Source of the DNA: Hungatella sp. UBA3048
GTDB lineage: Bacteria; Bacillota; Clostridia; Lachnospirales; Lachnospiraceae
Length of the DNA stretch: 64,000 bases
Direction of reading: 5' to 3'
NCBI GenBank assembly: GCA_002367105.1
Contig: DFCS01000020.1
Span: 62,001-126,000 of the forward strand
Part shown: piece after piece, positions 25,598 to 33,010 of the stretch
Numbering within the stretch: position 1 is the first letter of the stretch
Layout of the letters: every line of letters begins with the position of its first letter
The notes under the pieces: model-generated
The model's database searches: none
Told to the model about the DNA's origin: nothing
Seen by the model: the letters and a program-made list of their open reading frames with translations, nothing else
Translations under genes and position numbers: made by a program

Positions 25598-25801
25598 ATG
25601 AAGATTAAGAAAATGGATATCAACAATATGAACGGATTAACCGAAGATGAAGATACAACCTGCGGCTTGAATGACATGAACTGTCTTGGGGAAGAAGACG
25701 ATACAACCTGCGATATTAATGATATGAACTGTTTAGAGGAAGAAGAAGAGGATACAACTTGCGGCTTAAATGATATGAATTGTTTGGGTGAAGATGAGTG
25801 A
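25598..25801 (+). CDS. 67-residue acidic peptide with CX3D/E repeats (possible modified-peptide precursor)
   Basis: Not recognised as a described family. It starts behind an ideal GAAGGAGG. After MKIKK it has four imperfect units built on (D/G)-(I/L)-N-(D/N)-M-N-(C/G)-L plus an acidic tail. Units 2-4 begin DTTC and carry two cysteines each. All six cysteines have an acidic residue at +4: C22-D26, C29-E33, C38-D42, C45-E49, C55-D59, C62-D66. The three cysteine units differ at several synonymous positions (for example GGC TTG AAT GAC versus GGC TTA AAT GAT), so the peptide, not only the DNA, seems conserved. CX3D spacing is that of freyrasin-type ranthipeptide precursors; no modifying radical SAM enzyme is adjacent. 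Alternatives are an acidic metal-binding protein or a small complex subunit. Operon: DUF1667 gene upstream, dhaK downstream. Confidence 0.75.
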   Translation: MKIKKMDINNMNGLTEDEDTTCGLNDMNCLGEEDDTTCDINDMNCLEEEEEDTTCGLNDMNCLGEDE

Positions 25802-25836
25802 ATTTATAATATAGTGAATGGACAAGGGGGTTCTCA

Positions 25837-26823
25837 ATGAAAAAATTTATCAACGATACGGTTTTGGTGGAAGAACAGATGATTTTAGGGATGGTGAAGG
25901 CTTATCCCCGGCATTTGAAAAAGCTGGATTGCGGTAATGTTGTTGTGCGGGCCGAGAAGAAAGAGGGTAAGGTGGCTTTGATCAGCGGCGGCGGAAGCGG
26001 GCATGAACCGGCTCATGGCGGTTTTGTCGGAACCGGAATGCTGGATGCCGCAGTTGCGGGTCCGGTCTTTACCTCCCCGACTCCGGATCAGATCTATGAG
26101 GGCATTAAAGCAGTCGCTACGGATGCTGGCGTGCTAATGATCGTTAAGAATTATACCGGTGATGTCATGAACTTTGAGATGGCCGCAGAGATGGCGGAGA
26201 TGGAAGGCATCACCGTGAAGCATGTTGTCACCAATGATGATGTTGCAGTAAAAGACAGTCTTTATACGATCGGCCGCAGGGGAGTGGCAGGGACCGTTTT
26301 TGTGCATAAAATTGCAGGTGCTATGGCTGAGACTGGTGCAGATCTTGATAAAGTGCAGGCAACTGCGCAAAAAGTAATTGATAATGTAAGAACGATGGGA
26401 GCAGCGATTGAACCTTGTACGGTGCCGGCAGCGGGGAAACCGGGATTTACCCTTTCCGATGATGAGATGGAAATCGGAATCGGTATCCACGGAGAGCCGG
26501 GAACTCATAGAGAGCCGGTTAAGAAGGCGGATGAGATCGTTGATATGCTGCTTGGCCAGATTCTTGAAGATATCGATTATGCAGGCAGCGAAGTAGCAGT
26601 TATGATTAATGGTGCCGGCGGAACACCGTTAATGGAGCTTTATATCATTAACAATCGGGTTTCTGATGTTCTGGCAGAAAAAGGGATACGGATACATAAA
26701 ACCTTTGTCGGAGAATATATGACCTCCATCGAGATGCAGGGCTTTTCAATCTCTCTTCTTCGTCTGGATGATGAAATGAAGCAGCTTTTAGATGCGGCCG
26801 CAGATACGCCTGCTTGGAAATAA
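25837..26823 (+). CDS. dhaK: Dihydroxyacetone kinase subunit DhaK
   Basis: Binds dihydroxyacetone covalently for phosphorylation by DhaL. The 328-residue protein matches single-domain bacterial DhaK. Catalytic residues fall at the same numbers as in E. coli: His56 in GGGSGHEPAHGG, Asp109 in NYTGDVMNF and His218 in IGIHGEPG, the residue forming the hemiaminal with the substrate. The phosphate comes from PTS through DhaM, encoded two genes downstream. Ribosome site CAAGGGGG. The product, dihydroxyacetone phosphate, is also the product of the GlpA-like pathway in the same operon. Confidence 0.96.
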   Translation: MKKFINDTVLVEEQMILGMVKAYPRHLKKLDCGNVVVRAEKKEGKVALISGGGSGHEPAHGGFVGTGMLDAAVAGPVFTSPTPDQIYEGIKAVATDAGVLMIVKNYTGDVMNFEMAAEMAEMEGITVKHVVTNDDVAVKDSLYTIGRRGVAGTVFVHKIAGAMAETGADLDKVQATAQKVIDNVRTMGAAIEPCTVPAAGKPGFTLSDDEMEIGIGIHGEPGTHREPVKKADEIVDMLLGQILEDIDYAGSEVAVMINGAGGTPLMELYIINNRVSDVLAEKGIRIHKTFVGEYMTSIEMQGFSISLLRLDDEMKQLLDAAADTPAWK

Positions 26824-26846
26824 AGGGATATTTTTTGTATTTTTCA

Positions 26847-26870
26847 GTCCCCGCTTATTGCGGGGACTTT
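26847..26870 (+). other. Intercistronic hairpin between dhaK and dhaL
   Basis: GTCCCCGC (26847-26854) and GCGGGGAC (26860-26867) form a perfect stem with a TTATT loop, followed by only TTTAT. It could be a weak terminator lowering dhaL/dhaM expression, or a 3' stabiliser of dhaK mRNA. Confidence 0.55.
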
Positions 26871-26905
26871 ATCAATGTAAATATGGATCAGAAAGGTGGA
26901 TTGCC

Positions 26906-27532
26906 ATGGCAGACAGTAAAAAGGTATTAGAAATCATGAAAGCAATCAGTTTAAAAATGGAAGAACAAAAGGATTATCTTACGGAACTGGACCAGCCAAT
27001 TGGAGACAGTGATCACGGTATTAACCTGTCCCGTGGGTTTGCTGCGGTAAATGATAAGTTAACCGGTTTGGAAGGAAAGGATATCGGGACCATATTAAAG
27101 ACAGTAGGTATGACGCTTGTTTCTACTGTCGGCGGGGCTTCCGGTCCATTATACGGATCTGCTTTCATGAAGGCCGGACAGGCCATGGCTGGAAAGGAAG
27201 ATATGGACATCACCGATTTTCTGACGGTTATAAAGACTGCTATCGAAGCCGTAGAACAGCGTGGTAAGGCAGTGGTGGAGGAGGCAACCATGCTGGATGC
27301 TATGGTACCGTCCTATCAGGCTATGGATCAGGCTGTCCAGGAAGGGAAAACAGTTGGGGAAGTTCTCAACGCAGGAGTCAAGGCAGCATGGTCCGGAGCA
27401 GAACACACAAAGGATTTAATTGCCACCAAAGGCCGGGCCAGTTATGTAGGTGAACGGGGCCTGGGGCATCAGGACCCGGGGGCTACGTCTTATTCTTTTA
27501 TGCTGGAAGTAATTTCTAAAGCGGCAGGCTGA
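26906..27532 (+). CDS. dhaL: Dihydroxyacetone kinase subunit DhaL
   Basis: Nucleotide-carrying subunit: in PTS-type kinases it holds ADP permanently and relays phosphate from DhaM to dihydroxyacetone on DhaK. ATG 26906 (MADSKKVLEI) is chosen for its GAAAGGTGG site; it gives 208 residues, usual for DhaL. The Mg-binding aspartates are Asp29, Asp34 and Asp36 in ELDQPIGDSDHGIN. GGASGPLYGSAF matches the nucleotide-binding loop and GDRGLGHQDPGA-type motif appears as ERGLGHQDPGATS near the C-terminus. It follows dhaK after 82 bases. Confidence 0.95.
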   Translation: MADSKKVLEIMKAISLKMEEQKDYLTELDQPIGDSDHGINLSRGFAAVNDKLTGLEGKDIGTILKTVGMTLVSTVGGASGPLYGSAFMKAGQAMAGKEDMDITDFLTVIKTAIEAVEQRGKAVVEEATMLDAMVPSYQAMDQAVQEGKTVGEVLNAGVKAAWSGAEHTKDLIATKGRASYVGERGLGHQDPGATSYSFMLEVISKAAG

Positions 27533-27549
27533 AGGGAGGTGTATTATTA

Positions 27550-27930
27550 ATGGTTGGATTAGTCATCGTATCTCATAGTGATTCCCTGGCAAAGAGTGTT
27601 GTGGAACTGACAAAAATCATGGCGTCCAATGCCCGGATTGCCCCGGCAGGCGGGCTTGAAGACGGAAGCTTTGGCACCAGCTTTGAGAAAATCCAGGCTG
27701 CGATTGAATCTGTTTATACCGACGACGGAGTATTGGTGCTCATGGATATGGGCAGTGCCGTTATGACCACTGAGATGGTAATCGAAATGCTGGAGGATAA
27801 AAAGGTGGAAATGGTAGATTGCCCATTAGTGGAGGGCGCGGTTGTAGCCTCCATAGATGCGGCTGCCGGAATGGATTTTGAAGCGGTTAAGGGGGATCTT
27901 GCGAAAGTAGGAGGTACCAGGAAGTTTTAA
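27550..27930 (+). CDS. dhaM: PTS-dependent dihydroxyacetone kinase phosphotransferase subunit DhaM
   Basis: Passes phosphate from HPr to DhaL. The 126 residues are one EIIA-mannose-fold domain with His9 in IVSHSDSLA as phosphorylation site, and the DGVLVLMDMGSAVMTTEM segment typical of DhaM. It lacks the HPr-like and EI-like domains fused in E. coli DhaM, as usual in Firmicutes. Ribosome site AAGGGAGGTG. Its presence shows that the kinase uses phosphoenolpyruvate through the PTS rather than ATP. Confidence 0.95.
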   Translation: MVGLVIVSHSDSLAKSVVELTKIMASNARIAPAGGLEDGSFGTSFEKIQAAIESVYTDDGVLVLMDMGSAVMTTEMVIEMLEDKKVEMVDCPLVEGAVVASIDAAAGMDFEAVKGDLAKVGGTRKF

Positions 27931-27940
27931 ATATGGCGAT

Positions 27941-27986
27941 AAAAGAGCTATGAACCACCGTAAAAAATGGTAACATAGCTCTTTTG
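27941..27986 (+). terminator. Terminator of the glp-dha operon
   Basis: AAAAGAGCTATG (27941-27952) pairs perfectly with CATAGCTCTTTT (27974-27985). The A/U-rich arms make it work in both directions. It follows dhaM by ten bases. Confidence 0.85.
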
Positions 27987-28050
27987 TATGATCAATGTTG
28001 GATAAAGCAATCTAAAACTAAGGACTCACGGAAAGGGGAGGCTGACATAT

Positions 28051-28875
28051 ATGAGACGGCAATTCGATAAGCAGGTGAAGCAGATAAAAAAAGAAGAAAA
28101 TAAATTGCTTAACAAAAAGGAAAATCCATTATTAAAAGCTTCCATAGAGCCTGTTACTGATAAAATCCAAAGTTATATTCCAAACAAACTGAAAACTGCC
28201 CTGGAGACGGCATTCTATAAAGGCTTCCGGCTGGTTTTTGAAAAAGGATATATTTATATAGAGAAAACGTATGATAAAGATAAGATACAGTTGGAATATG
28301 ATTTAAATAATTATGCCATTGACAAAGTAACCGAAAGAAAATATTTGAAACGTATGGACCGGCATTCCAAGCAGTCCCAGATGTTTAATTCTTCCATCTC
28401 TGTACTAGAAGGAGGAGTTTTAGGGGTATTCGGAATCGGCTTGCCAGATATTCCTCTATTTTTATCCTTAGTCATGAAATCTGTTTATGAAATTGCTTTA
28501 AGTTACGGATATCATTATGAAACAGAGGAAGAAAAAGCTTATATCCTGCTTTTAATCTGTACTGCAATGTCGAAACAGGAGCAGCAGAAAGAATTCAATC
28601 AAAAGCTTGAGAAATTAGGCGAAGACATAGATGCTAAGAAGATTCCGGAAATTGACTTGGAGGAACTTATAAAAACCACAGCAGGAATACTATCGGAATC
28701 GTTATTAGTCGCAAAATTCGTACAGGGGATCCCATTGGTAGGAGCGGTGGGTAGCTTTGTAAATTATAACATCATTCGTAAGATCAGCAAATTTGCCGGT
28801 GTGAAATATAAAAAGAGATATTACGTGAATAAACAAAAACGTGTGCTGCCATCAAGTGGGACACTGAATAATTAA
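28051..28875 (+). CDS. EcsC family protein
   Basis: A 274-residue protein of the EcsC family, whose founding gene is the third of the Bacillus ecs operon; biochemical role unknown. A Lys-rich N-terminus (1-30) precedes a helical core. The family block ISVLEGGVLGVFGIGLPDIPLFLSL lies near 115-140 and is probably membrane-associated, followed by IALSYGYHYETEEEKAYIL, a segment typical of EcsC. A second Gly/hydrophobic patch, FVQGIPLVGAVGSFVNY, is near 228-244. No partner ABC transporter of the Ecs type lies nearby; it is flanked by terminators and is monocistronic. Ribosome site AAAGGGGAGG. Confidence 0.82.
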   Translation: MRRQFDKQVKQIKKEENKLLNKKENPLLKASIEPVTDKIQSYIPNKLKTALETAFYKGFRLVFEKGYIYIEKTYDKDKIQLEYDLNNYAIDKVTERKYLKRMDRHSKQSQMFNSSISVLEGGVLGVFGIGLPDIPLFLSLVMKSVYEIALSYGYHYETEEEKAYILLLICTAMSKQEQQKEFNQKLEKLGEDIDAKKIPEIDLEELIKTTAGILSESLLVAKFVQGIPLVGAVGSFVNYNIIRKISKFAGVKYKKRYYVNKQKRVLPSSGTLNN

Positions 28876-28883
28876 AACTTTTA

Positions 28884-28913
28884 GGGTCAATTCATAGTGG
28901 ATTGGCCCCTTTT
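28884..28913 (+). terminator. Terminator after the EcsC-family gene
   Basis: GGGTCAAT (28884-28891) pairs with ATTGGCCC (28901-28908), with one G-U, followed by CTTTTG. Confidence 0.72.
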
Positions 28914-29020
28914 GTTCTAAAGATTTGCAAGATTCATGTGTCATTCACATCAAACCGAAGCCGCCCTTGTATTACAAGAACTATGCACTATCATTAATTT
29001 TCAGCAATGATAAATTTTTA

Positions 29021-29050
29021 TTGACAAAGAGGCAGAGCATAGAATATAAT
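29021..29050 (+). promoter_or_regulatory. Promoter of the OpuC-like operon
   Basis: Consensus TTGACA (29021-29026) and TATAAT (29045-29050) with an 18-base spacer. The leader to the first gene is only about 50 bases, too short for a riboswitch such as SAM-I or T-box. Confidence 0.75.
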
Positions 29051-29108
29051 AAACAAAACTTATAAAACATATAGAATTAGTATGTTATTAAAAAGGGGGC
29101 GGAAGCTA

Positions 29109-29750
29109 TTGCAACTTGTTCTGTCATATTTTTCCAATCATTTCTCTGACTATATCCTATTGGTAAGGGAACATATCTTAATTAGCCTCAGTACCGTTAT
29201 CCTGGCGATGATCATCGCCATTCCTCTCGGGATTTTATGCACCTCCTGCGATTTCCTGTACAAGGGAGTCAAGGGGCTTTTCGGAACTCTTCGCATTATA
29301 CCAAGCCTGGCCATTCTGGTGCTGTTCATTCCTATAATAGGAACAGGAATGAAACTTGCTGTCCTGGCGCTGACAATTTTAGCGGTCCCTCCCATCCTGA
29401 TCAATACTGCACTGGCCTTTCGTACACTGCCTGAAGCTGTACTGGAAACAGCCCTGGGAATGGGAATGGGAGCATGGAGGACCTTTTTTATAGTAAAAAT
29501 ACCACTGGCTTTTCCGCTTATTTTTGCAGGAGTTAAAACCGCTGTTGTCGAAGTAATCGCAAGCGCTACTCTTGCTGCTTATATCGGTGCAGGGGGACTG
29601 GGAAGCCTGATTTTTACAGGTCTTGGACTGATGAGGACGGATCTGCTGCTGATCGGCGGTGTTTCTGTGGGAATCCTTTCGCTGCTTTCCGGATATCTTC
29701 TTAACCGATTGGATCATAGGATCACAAAATATAAAACGGTAAATAACTAG
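29109..29750 (+). CDS. OpuC-type ABC transporter permease
   Basis: Inner-membrane subunit of the quaternary-amine (OpuC/OsmU) uptake family, 213 residues from a TTG start at 29109 with AAAGGGGGCGG in front; the ATG at 29082 has no ribosome site. It has five to six hydrophobic helices and the BPD coupling motif around EAVLETALGMGMGAWRTFFIVKIPLA, giving EAA-like contact with the ATPase. The binding protein is a separate gene, as in OpuC of Bacillus. The same operon has a second permease (32369), a paralogue with the same ALGMGMxxW block, so the membrane part is a heterodimer. Confidence 0.88.
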   Translation: MQLVLSYFSNHFSDYILLVREHILISLSTVILAMIIAIPLGILCTSCDFLYKGVKGLFGTLRIIPSLAILVLFIPIIGTGMKLAVLALTILAVPPILINTALAFRTLPEAVLETALGMGMGAWRTFFIVKIPLAFPLIFAGVKTAVVEVIASATLAAYIGAGGLGSLIFTGLGLMRTDLLLIGGVSVGILSLLSGYLLNRLDHRITKYKTVNN

Positions 29751-29762
29751 GAGGAAACAATC

Positions 29763-30677
29763 ATGAAACATTCAATTTTTAAAAAGGTATCTTTATTTTT
29801 AATTTTGACAATCGTCATCTCTATGGCCGCAGGCTGCTCTTCCCAAAAATCCGGTAATGTAGGTTCTGGGGATCAGAAGGCGATCAAGATAGGATCAAAG
29901 AATTTCACGGAAAATTTAATTCTGGGCGAGATTTACGCACTGGCATTGGAAGACAAAGGCTTTAAAGTGGAACGGGTATTTGATATTGCAAGTTCTGTGG
30001 TGCATACATCATTGGTAAATGGTGATATAGATCTCTACCCCGAGTATACGGGAACCGGCTTGTTAGCCGTGTTGAAGCTTCCGTTGGAAACGGATCCTCA
30101 AAAGGTTTATGACATCGTTAAAGAAGAGTATGCGAAAAAATTCAATGTAGTTTGGTTGAATTATGCACAAGCAAATGACGGCCAGGGGTTGGTGATCACC
30201 ACGGAAGCTTCGGAGAAATATGGGATCAAAACCATTTCGGATCTTCAGAAAAATGCAGCCAAATTGAGATTCGCTTCCCAGGGAGAATTTGATGTAAGGG
30301 AAGACGGCATTCCTGCACTGGAGGCCACATATGGGAAATTTGACTGGGCTTCCTCCAAGGTGTACGATAACGCGCTGAAGTATGAAGTTCTGGCAGCAGG
30401 AGAAGCCGATGTGGCCCCGGCATCAACAACAGAAGGAAATCTCATTGATCCTAAGTTTACTCTGCTGGAGGATGACAAAGCGGTCTGGCCTCCTTACAAC
30501 ATCGCTCCTGTAGTCAGAAAAGAGGTTTTGGATGCAAATCCTGATATCGCGGAAATCCTCAATGCTGTAAACACTAAAATCGATATTAAGACCATTACAG
30601 AACTGAATGCCGAGGTGGATGTAAACAAGAGGGAATATGAAGAAGTAGGAAAGAAATTTTATGATTCAATTAAATAA
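29763..30677 (+). CDS. OpuC-type substrate-binding lipoprotein
   Basis: Exported binding protein of 304 residues. The signal peptide ends in a lipobox with the acylated Cys in SMAAGCSS (near residue 25), so it is anchored outside the membrane. The mature protein begins with IKIGSKNFTENLILGEIYA, the hallmark of OpuAC/OsmX-type proteins, and continues DLYPEYTGTGL and VLAAGEADVAPA. The ligand is normally a quaternary ammonium compound such as glycine betaine, carnitine or choline, but the linked sulfhydrylase suggests a sulfur analogue is worth testing. It is placed 12 bases after the first permease gene; ribosome site TAGGAGG. Confidence 0.9.
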   Translation: MKHSIFKKVSLFLILTIVISMAAGCSSQKSGNVGSGDQKAIKIGSKNFTENLILGEIYALALEDKGFKVERVFDIASSVVHTSLVNGDIDLYPEYTGTGLLAVLKLPLETDPQKVYDIVKEEYAKKFNVVWLNYAQANDGQGLVITTEASEKYGIKTISDLQKNAAKLRFASQGEFDVREDGIPALEATYGKFDWASSKVYDNALKYEVLAAGEADVAPASTTEGNLIDPKFTLLEDDKAVWPPYNIAPVVRKEVLDANPDIAEILNAVNTKIDIKTITELNAEVDVNKREYEEVGKKFYDSIK

Positions 30678-30694
30678 TGGCGGAGGCAGAAGAT

Positions 30695-31597
30695 ATGAAG
30701 AACCTTGCATTTATAAAGAAATTTCAAATTCCGGAAGCTGCATATTCCAATTTAGATAAATTATTTACACCAGAGGAGATAGATTTTGTAAGCCGGATGG
30801 AACAGAAGGCTTTTTCGGAAGAAGATGTAAAAGCCATGGGCTTTCCCGATCCTAAGGGCTTTTTGGAGAACAGTTATAAAAGAGGTATTGTGTCTCTGAC
30901 GGATGAAGAAAAAGGAACATACCGGATATCAGACTTTTATAACAGACTTGATATCTTTTCCATATCGGAAACGGAGACTTATCGAAGCTTTTCCAAAGAA
31001 GACAGAGAGGCTCTGGACGAATGGTATTTCGATGCCTACTGCAGCGGATTGGACCCGGACCTGGACCGTCCCCCTACGGCGGATGAAATAATGCCATTGG
31101 ATGAGGTGCTTGATTTCATCGATAAACAGGATCGGCCGGTTTATCTCAATTACTGCGATTGCAGAAGCTTGAGGGGGGACTGCGGCTTGCCCACAAAGAC
31201 CTGTATTACCTATAAAAACGGCCTGAATTCCTTTGCACACCGGGGTCTGTCGGAACAGATTGATAAGGAGAAGGCAAAGGAAATCGTAAGGAAGGCTGAT
31301 CAGGCAGGGCTCATGCATACGGTAAATCCCAACGGGATTTGCAATTGCTGCGGAGACTGCTGCTACCTGTTTCGTGGCCAGAAGAAAAGAAACAGTCTGG
31401 GAATCTGGCCTAAGGCCTCATATATGATTAATTTCGACCGATCAAAATGCATCCAATGCGGCAAGTGCGTCAAACGCTGCAGCTTTGAAGTGTTTTATAA
31501 AGAAGGGGAAATCCGGAATGACGTGTCAAAATGTGTTGGCTGCGGGGTCTGTGTCCAGGGTTGCCCTGTAAAGGCGTTGTCGCTGAAAGGAAGATAA
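30695..31597 (+). CDS. Ferredoxin-like 4Fe-4S protein embedded in an ABC transporter operon
   Basis: Soluble iron-sulfur protein of 300 residues; start ATG 30695 chosen for CGGAGG eight bases upstream (an ATG at 30677 overlaps the binding-protein stop and has no site). The N-terminal 150 residues are an unassigned, acidic, helical region. Then come cysteine-rich segments: YCDCRSLRGDCG...TC, and NGICNCCGDCC near 217-227. The last 50 residues are a 2[4Fe-4S] ferredoxin domain, CIQCGKCVKRC and CVGCGVCVQGCP. Similar proteins in clostridia have no defined role. Position between the binding protein and ATPase genes is unusual and suggests that the imported compound is reduced or demethylated by an electron-requiring step, or that the protein activates such an enzyme. 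Confidence 0.8.
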   Translation: MKNLAFIKKFQIPEAAYSNLDKLFTPEEIDFVSRMEQKAFSEEDVKAMGFPDPKGFLENSYKRGIVSLTDEEKGTYRISDFYNRLDIFSISETETYRSFSKEDREALDEWYFDAYCSGLDPDLDRPPTADEIMPLDEVLDFIDKQDRPVYLNYCDCRSLRGDCGLPTKTCITYKNGLNSFAHRGLSEQIDKEKAKEIVRKADQAGLMHTVNPNGICNCCGDCCYLFRGQKKRNSLGIWPKASYMINFDRSKCIQCGKCVKRCSFEVFYKEGEIRNDVSKCVGCGVCVQGCPVKALSLKGR

Positions 31598-31601
31598 GGG
31601 T

Positions 31602-32372
31602 ATGGCTATTGCTGTTGAATTTATAAATGTCAATAAACGGTTTCCCAAGGCAAACTATAATGCCTTGGAACATGTGAACTTAAGCATTGAGGAAGGAGAA
31701 TTTATCACAATACTTGGAACCTCGGGCTGCGGAAAAACCACGCTGTTAAAAATGATAAACCGTATATTTGAACCCGACAGCGGTGAAATCAGATTGTTTG
31801 GCAGCAGTATCAAAGAAATGGACCCTGTCAAGCTGAGAAGAGGGATCGGGTATGTCATTCAGCAGATCGGACTTTTCCCTCATATGACCATCTATAATAA
31901 TATTGCCACTGTTCCTAAGATTCTCGGCTGGGAAAAAAATCGGATCGATGACAGGATTGAAGAGCTATTCAATCTGGTGAATCTGGAGGCGAAGGAGTTT
32001 AAATCCCGCTATCCTGCACAGCTTTCCGGCGGACAGCAGCAGAGAATCGGGCTGGCAAGAGCGCTGGCGGGAGATCCGGCGGTCATGCTCTTTGACGAAC
32101 CTTTTGGTGCCATTGATGCAATCAATCGGGAAAACCTTCAAGATGAACTTTTAAAGATCCATGAGAAATCGAAAAAAACGTTTCTTTTTGTAACCCATGA
32201 TATCAATGAAGCCTTTAAGCTGGGCACACGGGTACTGATTATGGACAGAGGAAAGGTGAAACAATTCGATTCGCCGGGAGAGATTACAGCCCATCCTGCT
32301 GATGAGTTTGTTGAGGCTTTGATCAGGACTGCCGGAAAGAACTATATTCTTTCGGATAGGGGAGGGATATGA
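31602..32372 (+). CDS. OpuC-type ABC transporter ATP-binding protein
   Basis: Energises the transporter; 256 residues. Walker A GTSGCGKTT (about 38-46), Q-loop QQIGLFPH, signature LSGGQQQRIG (about 138-147), Walker B VMLFDEPFGAID and switch His in VTHDINEA. The Q-loop variant VIQQIGLFPHMT is typical of OpuCA/ProV-like ATPases. It is shorter than OpuCA of Bacillus, lacking the C-terminal tandem CBS domains that sense ionic strength. So uptake is probably nutritional rather than osmotic. Start follows AAGGGT after a four-base gap. Confidence 0.9.
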   Translation: MAIAVEFINVNKRFPKANYNALEHVNLSIEEGEFITILGTSGCGKTTLLKMINRIFEPDSGEIRLFGSSIKEMDPVKLRRGIGYVIQQIGLFPHMTIYNNIATVPKILGWEKNRIDDRIEELFNLVNLEAKEFKSRYPAQLSGGQQQRIGLARALAGDPAVMLFDEPFGAIDAINRENLQDELLKIHEKSKKTFLFVTHDINEAFKLGTRVLIMDRGKVKQFDSPGEITAHPADEFVEALIRTAGKNYILSDRGGI

Positions 32373-33010
32373 TGATAGCCTACTTAAGTACCTATCAGGA
32401 AAAATTACTGACCGCTCTGGTGCAGCACCTGCAGATCGTAGGAATCACACTGCTTATTTCCATCCTGTTGGCTTTTGCCATCACCCTGCTGAGCATTCGG
32501 TCGGAGCGGCTGGTAAATGCGGCAATTCAGATTTTCAGCGTCATCTATTCCATACCCAGCCTTGCGCTTTTTGCAATACTCATCCCAATTATGGGAATCG
32601 GCAGAAATACGGCGATCTTCGTTCTGGTGCTTTATAACCAGTTTCTATTGCTTCGCAATTTCATGGCGGGACTAAAGGGGGTGGATGAGCCGGTTCTGGA
32701 AGCAGCCATGGGAATGGGAATGAACCAGTGGCAGATTTTATACAAGGTGAAGCTGCCTCTTGCACTGCCAGTAATTATGGCCGGAATTCATCTGGCAATC
32801 ATATCTACGATCGGTATCGCAACCATTGCCGCCACCATCAATGCCGGCGGTCTGGGTACCATACTGTTTGACGGGCTTCGTACAATGAATACTTATAAAA
32901 TCCTTTGGGGCACGATCTTTTGCGCCGGTATCGCATGGGCGGCAGATGTATTGCTTCAGATGATTGAATCAATATTATACAAAAAGGTGGGATTTAAACA
33001 TGAGCTATGA
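32369..33010 (+). CDS. OpuC-type ABC transporter permease (second)
   Basis: Second membrane subunit, 213 residues, starting in the ATGA overlap with the ATPase gene; an adjacent ATG (32372) is also possible. Five to six helices, with the coupling loop EAAMGMGMNQWQILYKVKLPLALP, parallel to the first permease (EAVLETALGMGMGAW). GLRTMNTYKILWG is near the last loop. Translation is coupled on both sides, since its last 11 bases contain the start of the sulfhydrylase gene. Confidence 0.9.
   Translation: MMIAYLSTYQEKLLTALVQHLQIVGITLLISILLAFAITLLSIRSERLVNAAIQIFSVIYSIPSLALFAILIPIMGIGRNTAIFVLVLYNQFLLLRNFMAGLKGVDEPVLEAAMGMGMNQWQILYKVKLPLALPVIMAGIHLAIISTIGIATIAATINAGGLGTILFDGLRTMNTYKILWGTIFCAGIAWAADVLLQMIESILYKKVGFKHEL

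Noticed and set aside
25598..25801. EF-hand or dockerin reading of the repeat peptide
   Set aside because: D-x-N-x-M-N does not keep the Gly6 and Glu12 positions of an EF loop, and the paired cysteines are not explained.
29051..29108. SAM or T-box riboswitch before the transporter with sulfhydrylase
   Set aside because: The leader is only about 50 bases with no suitable stems.
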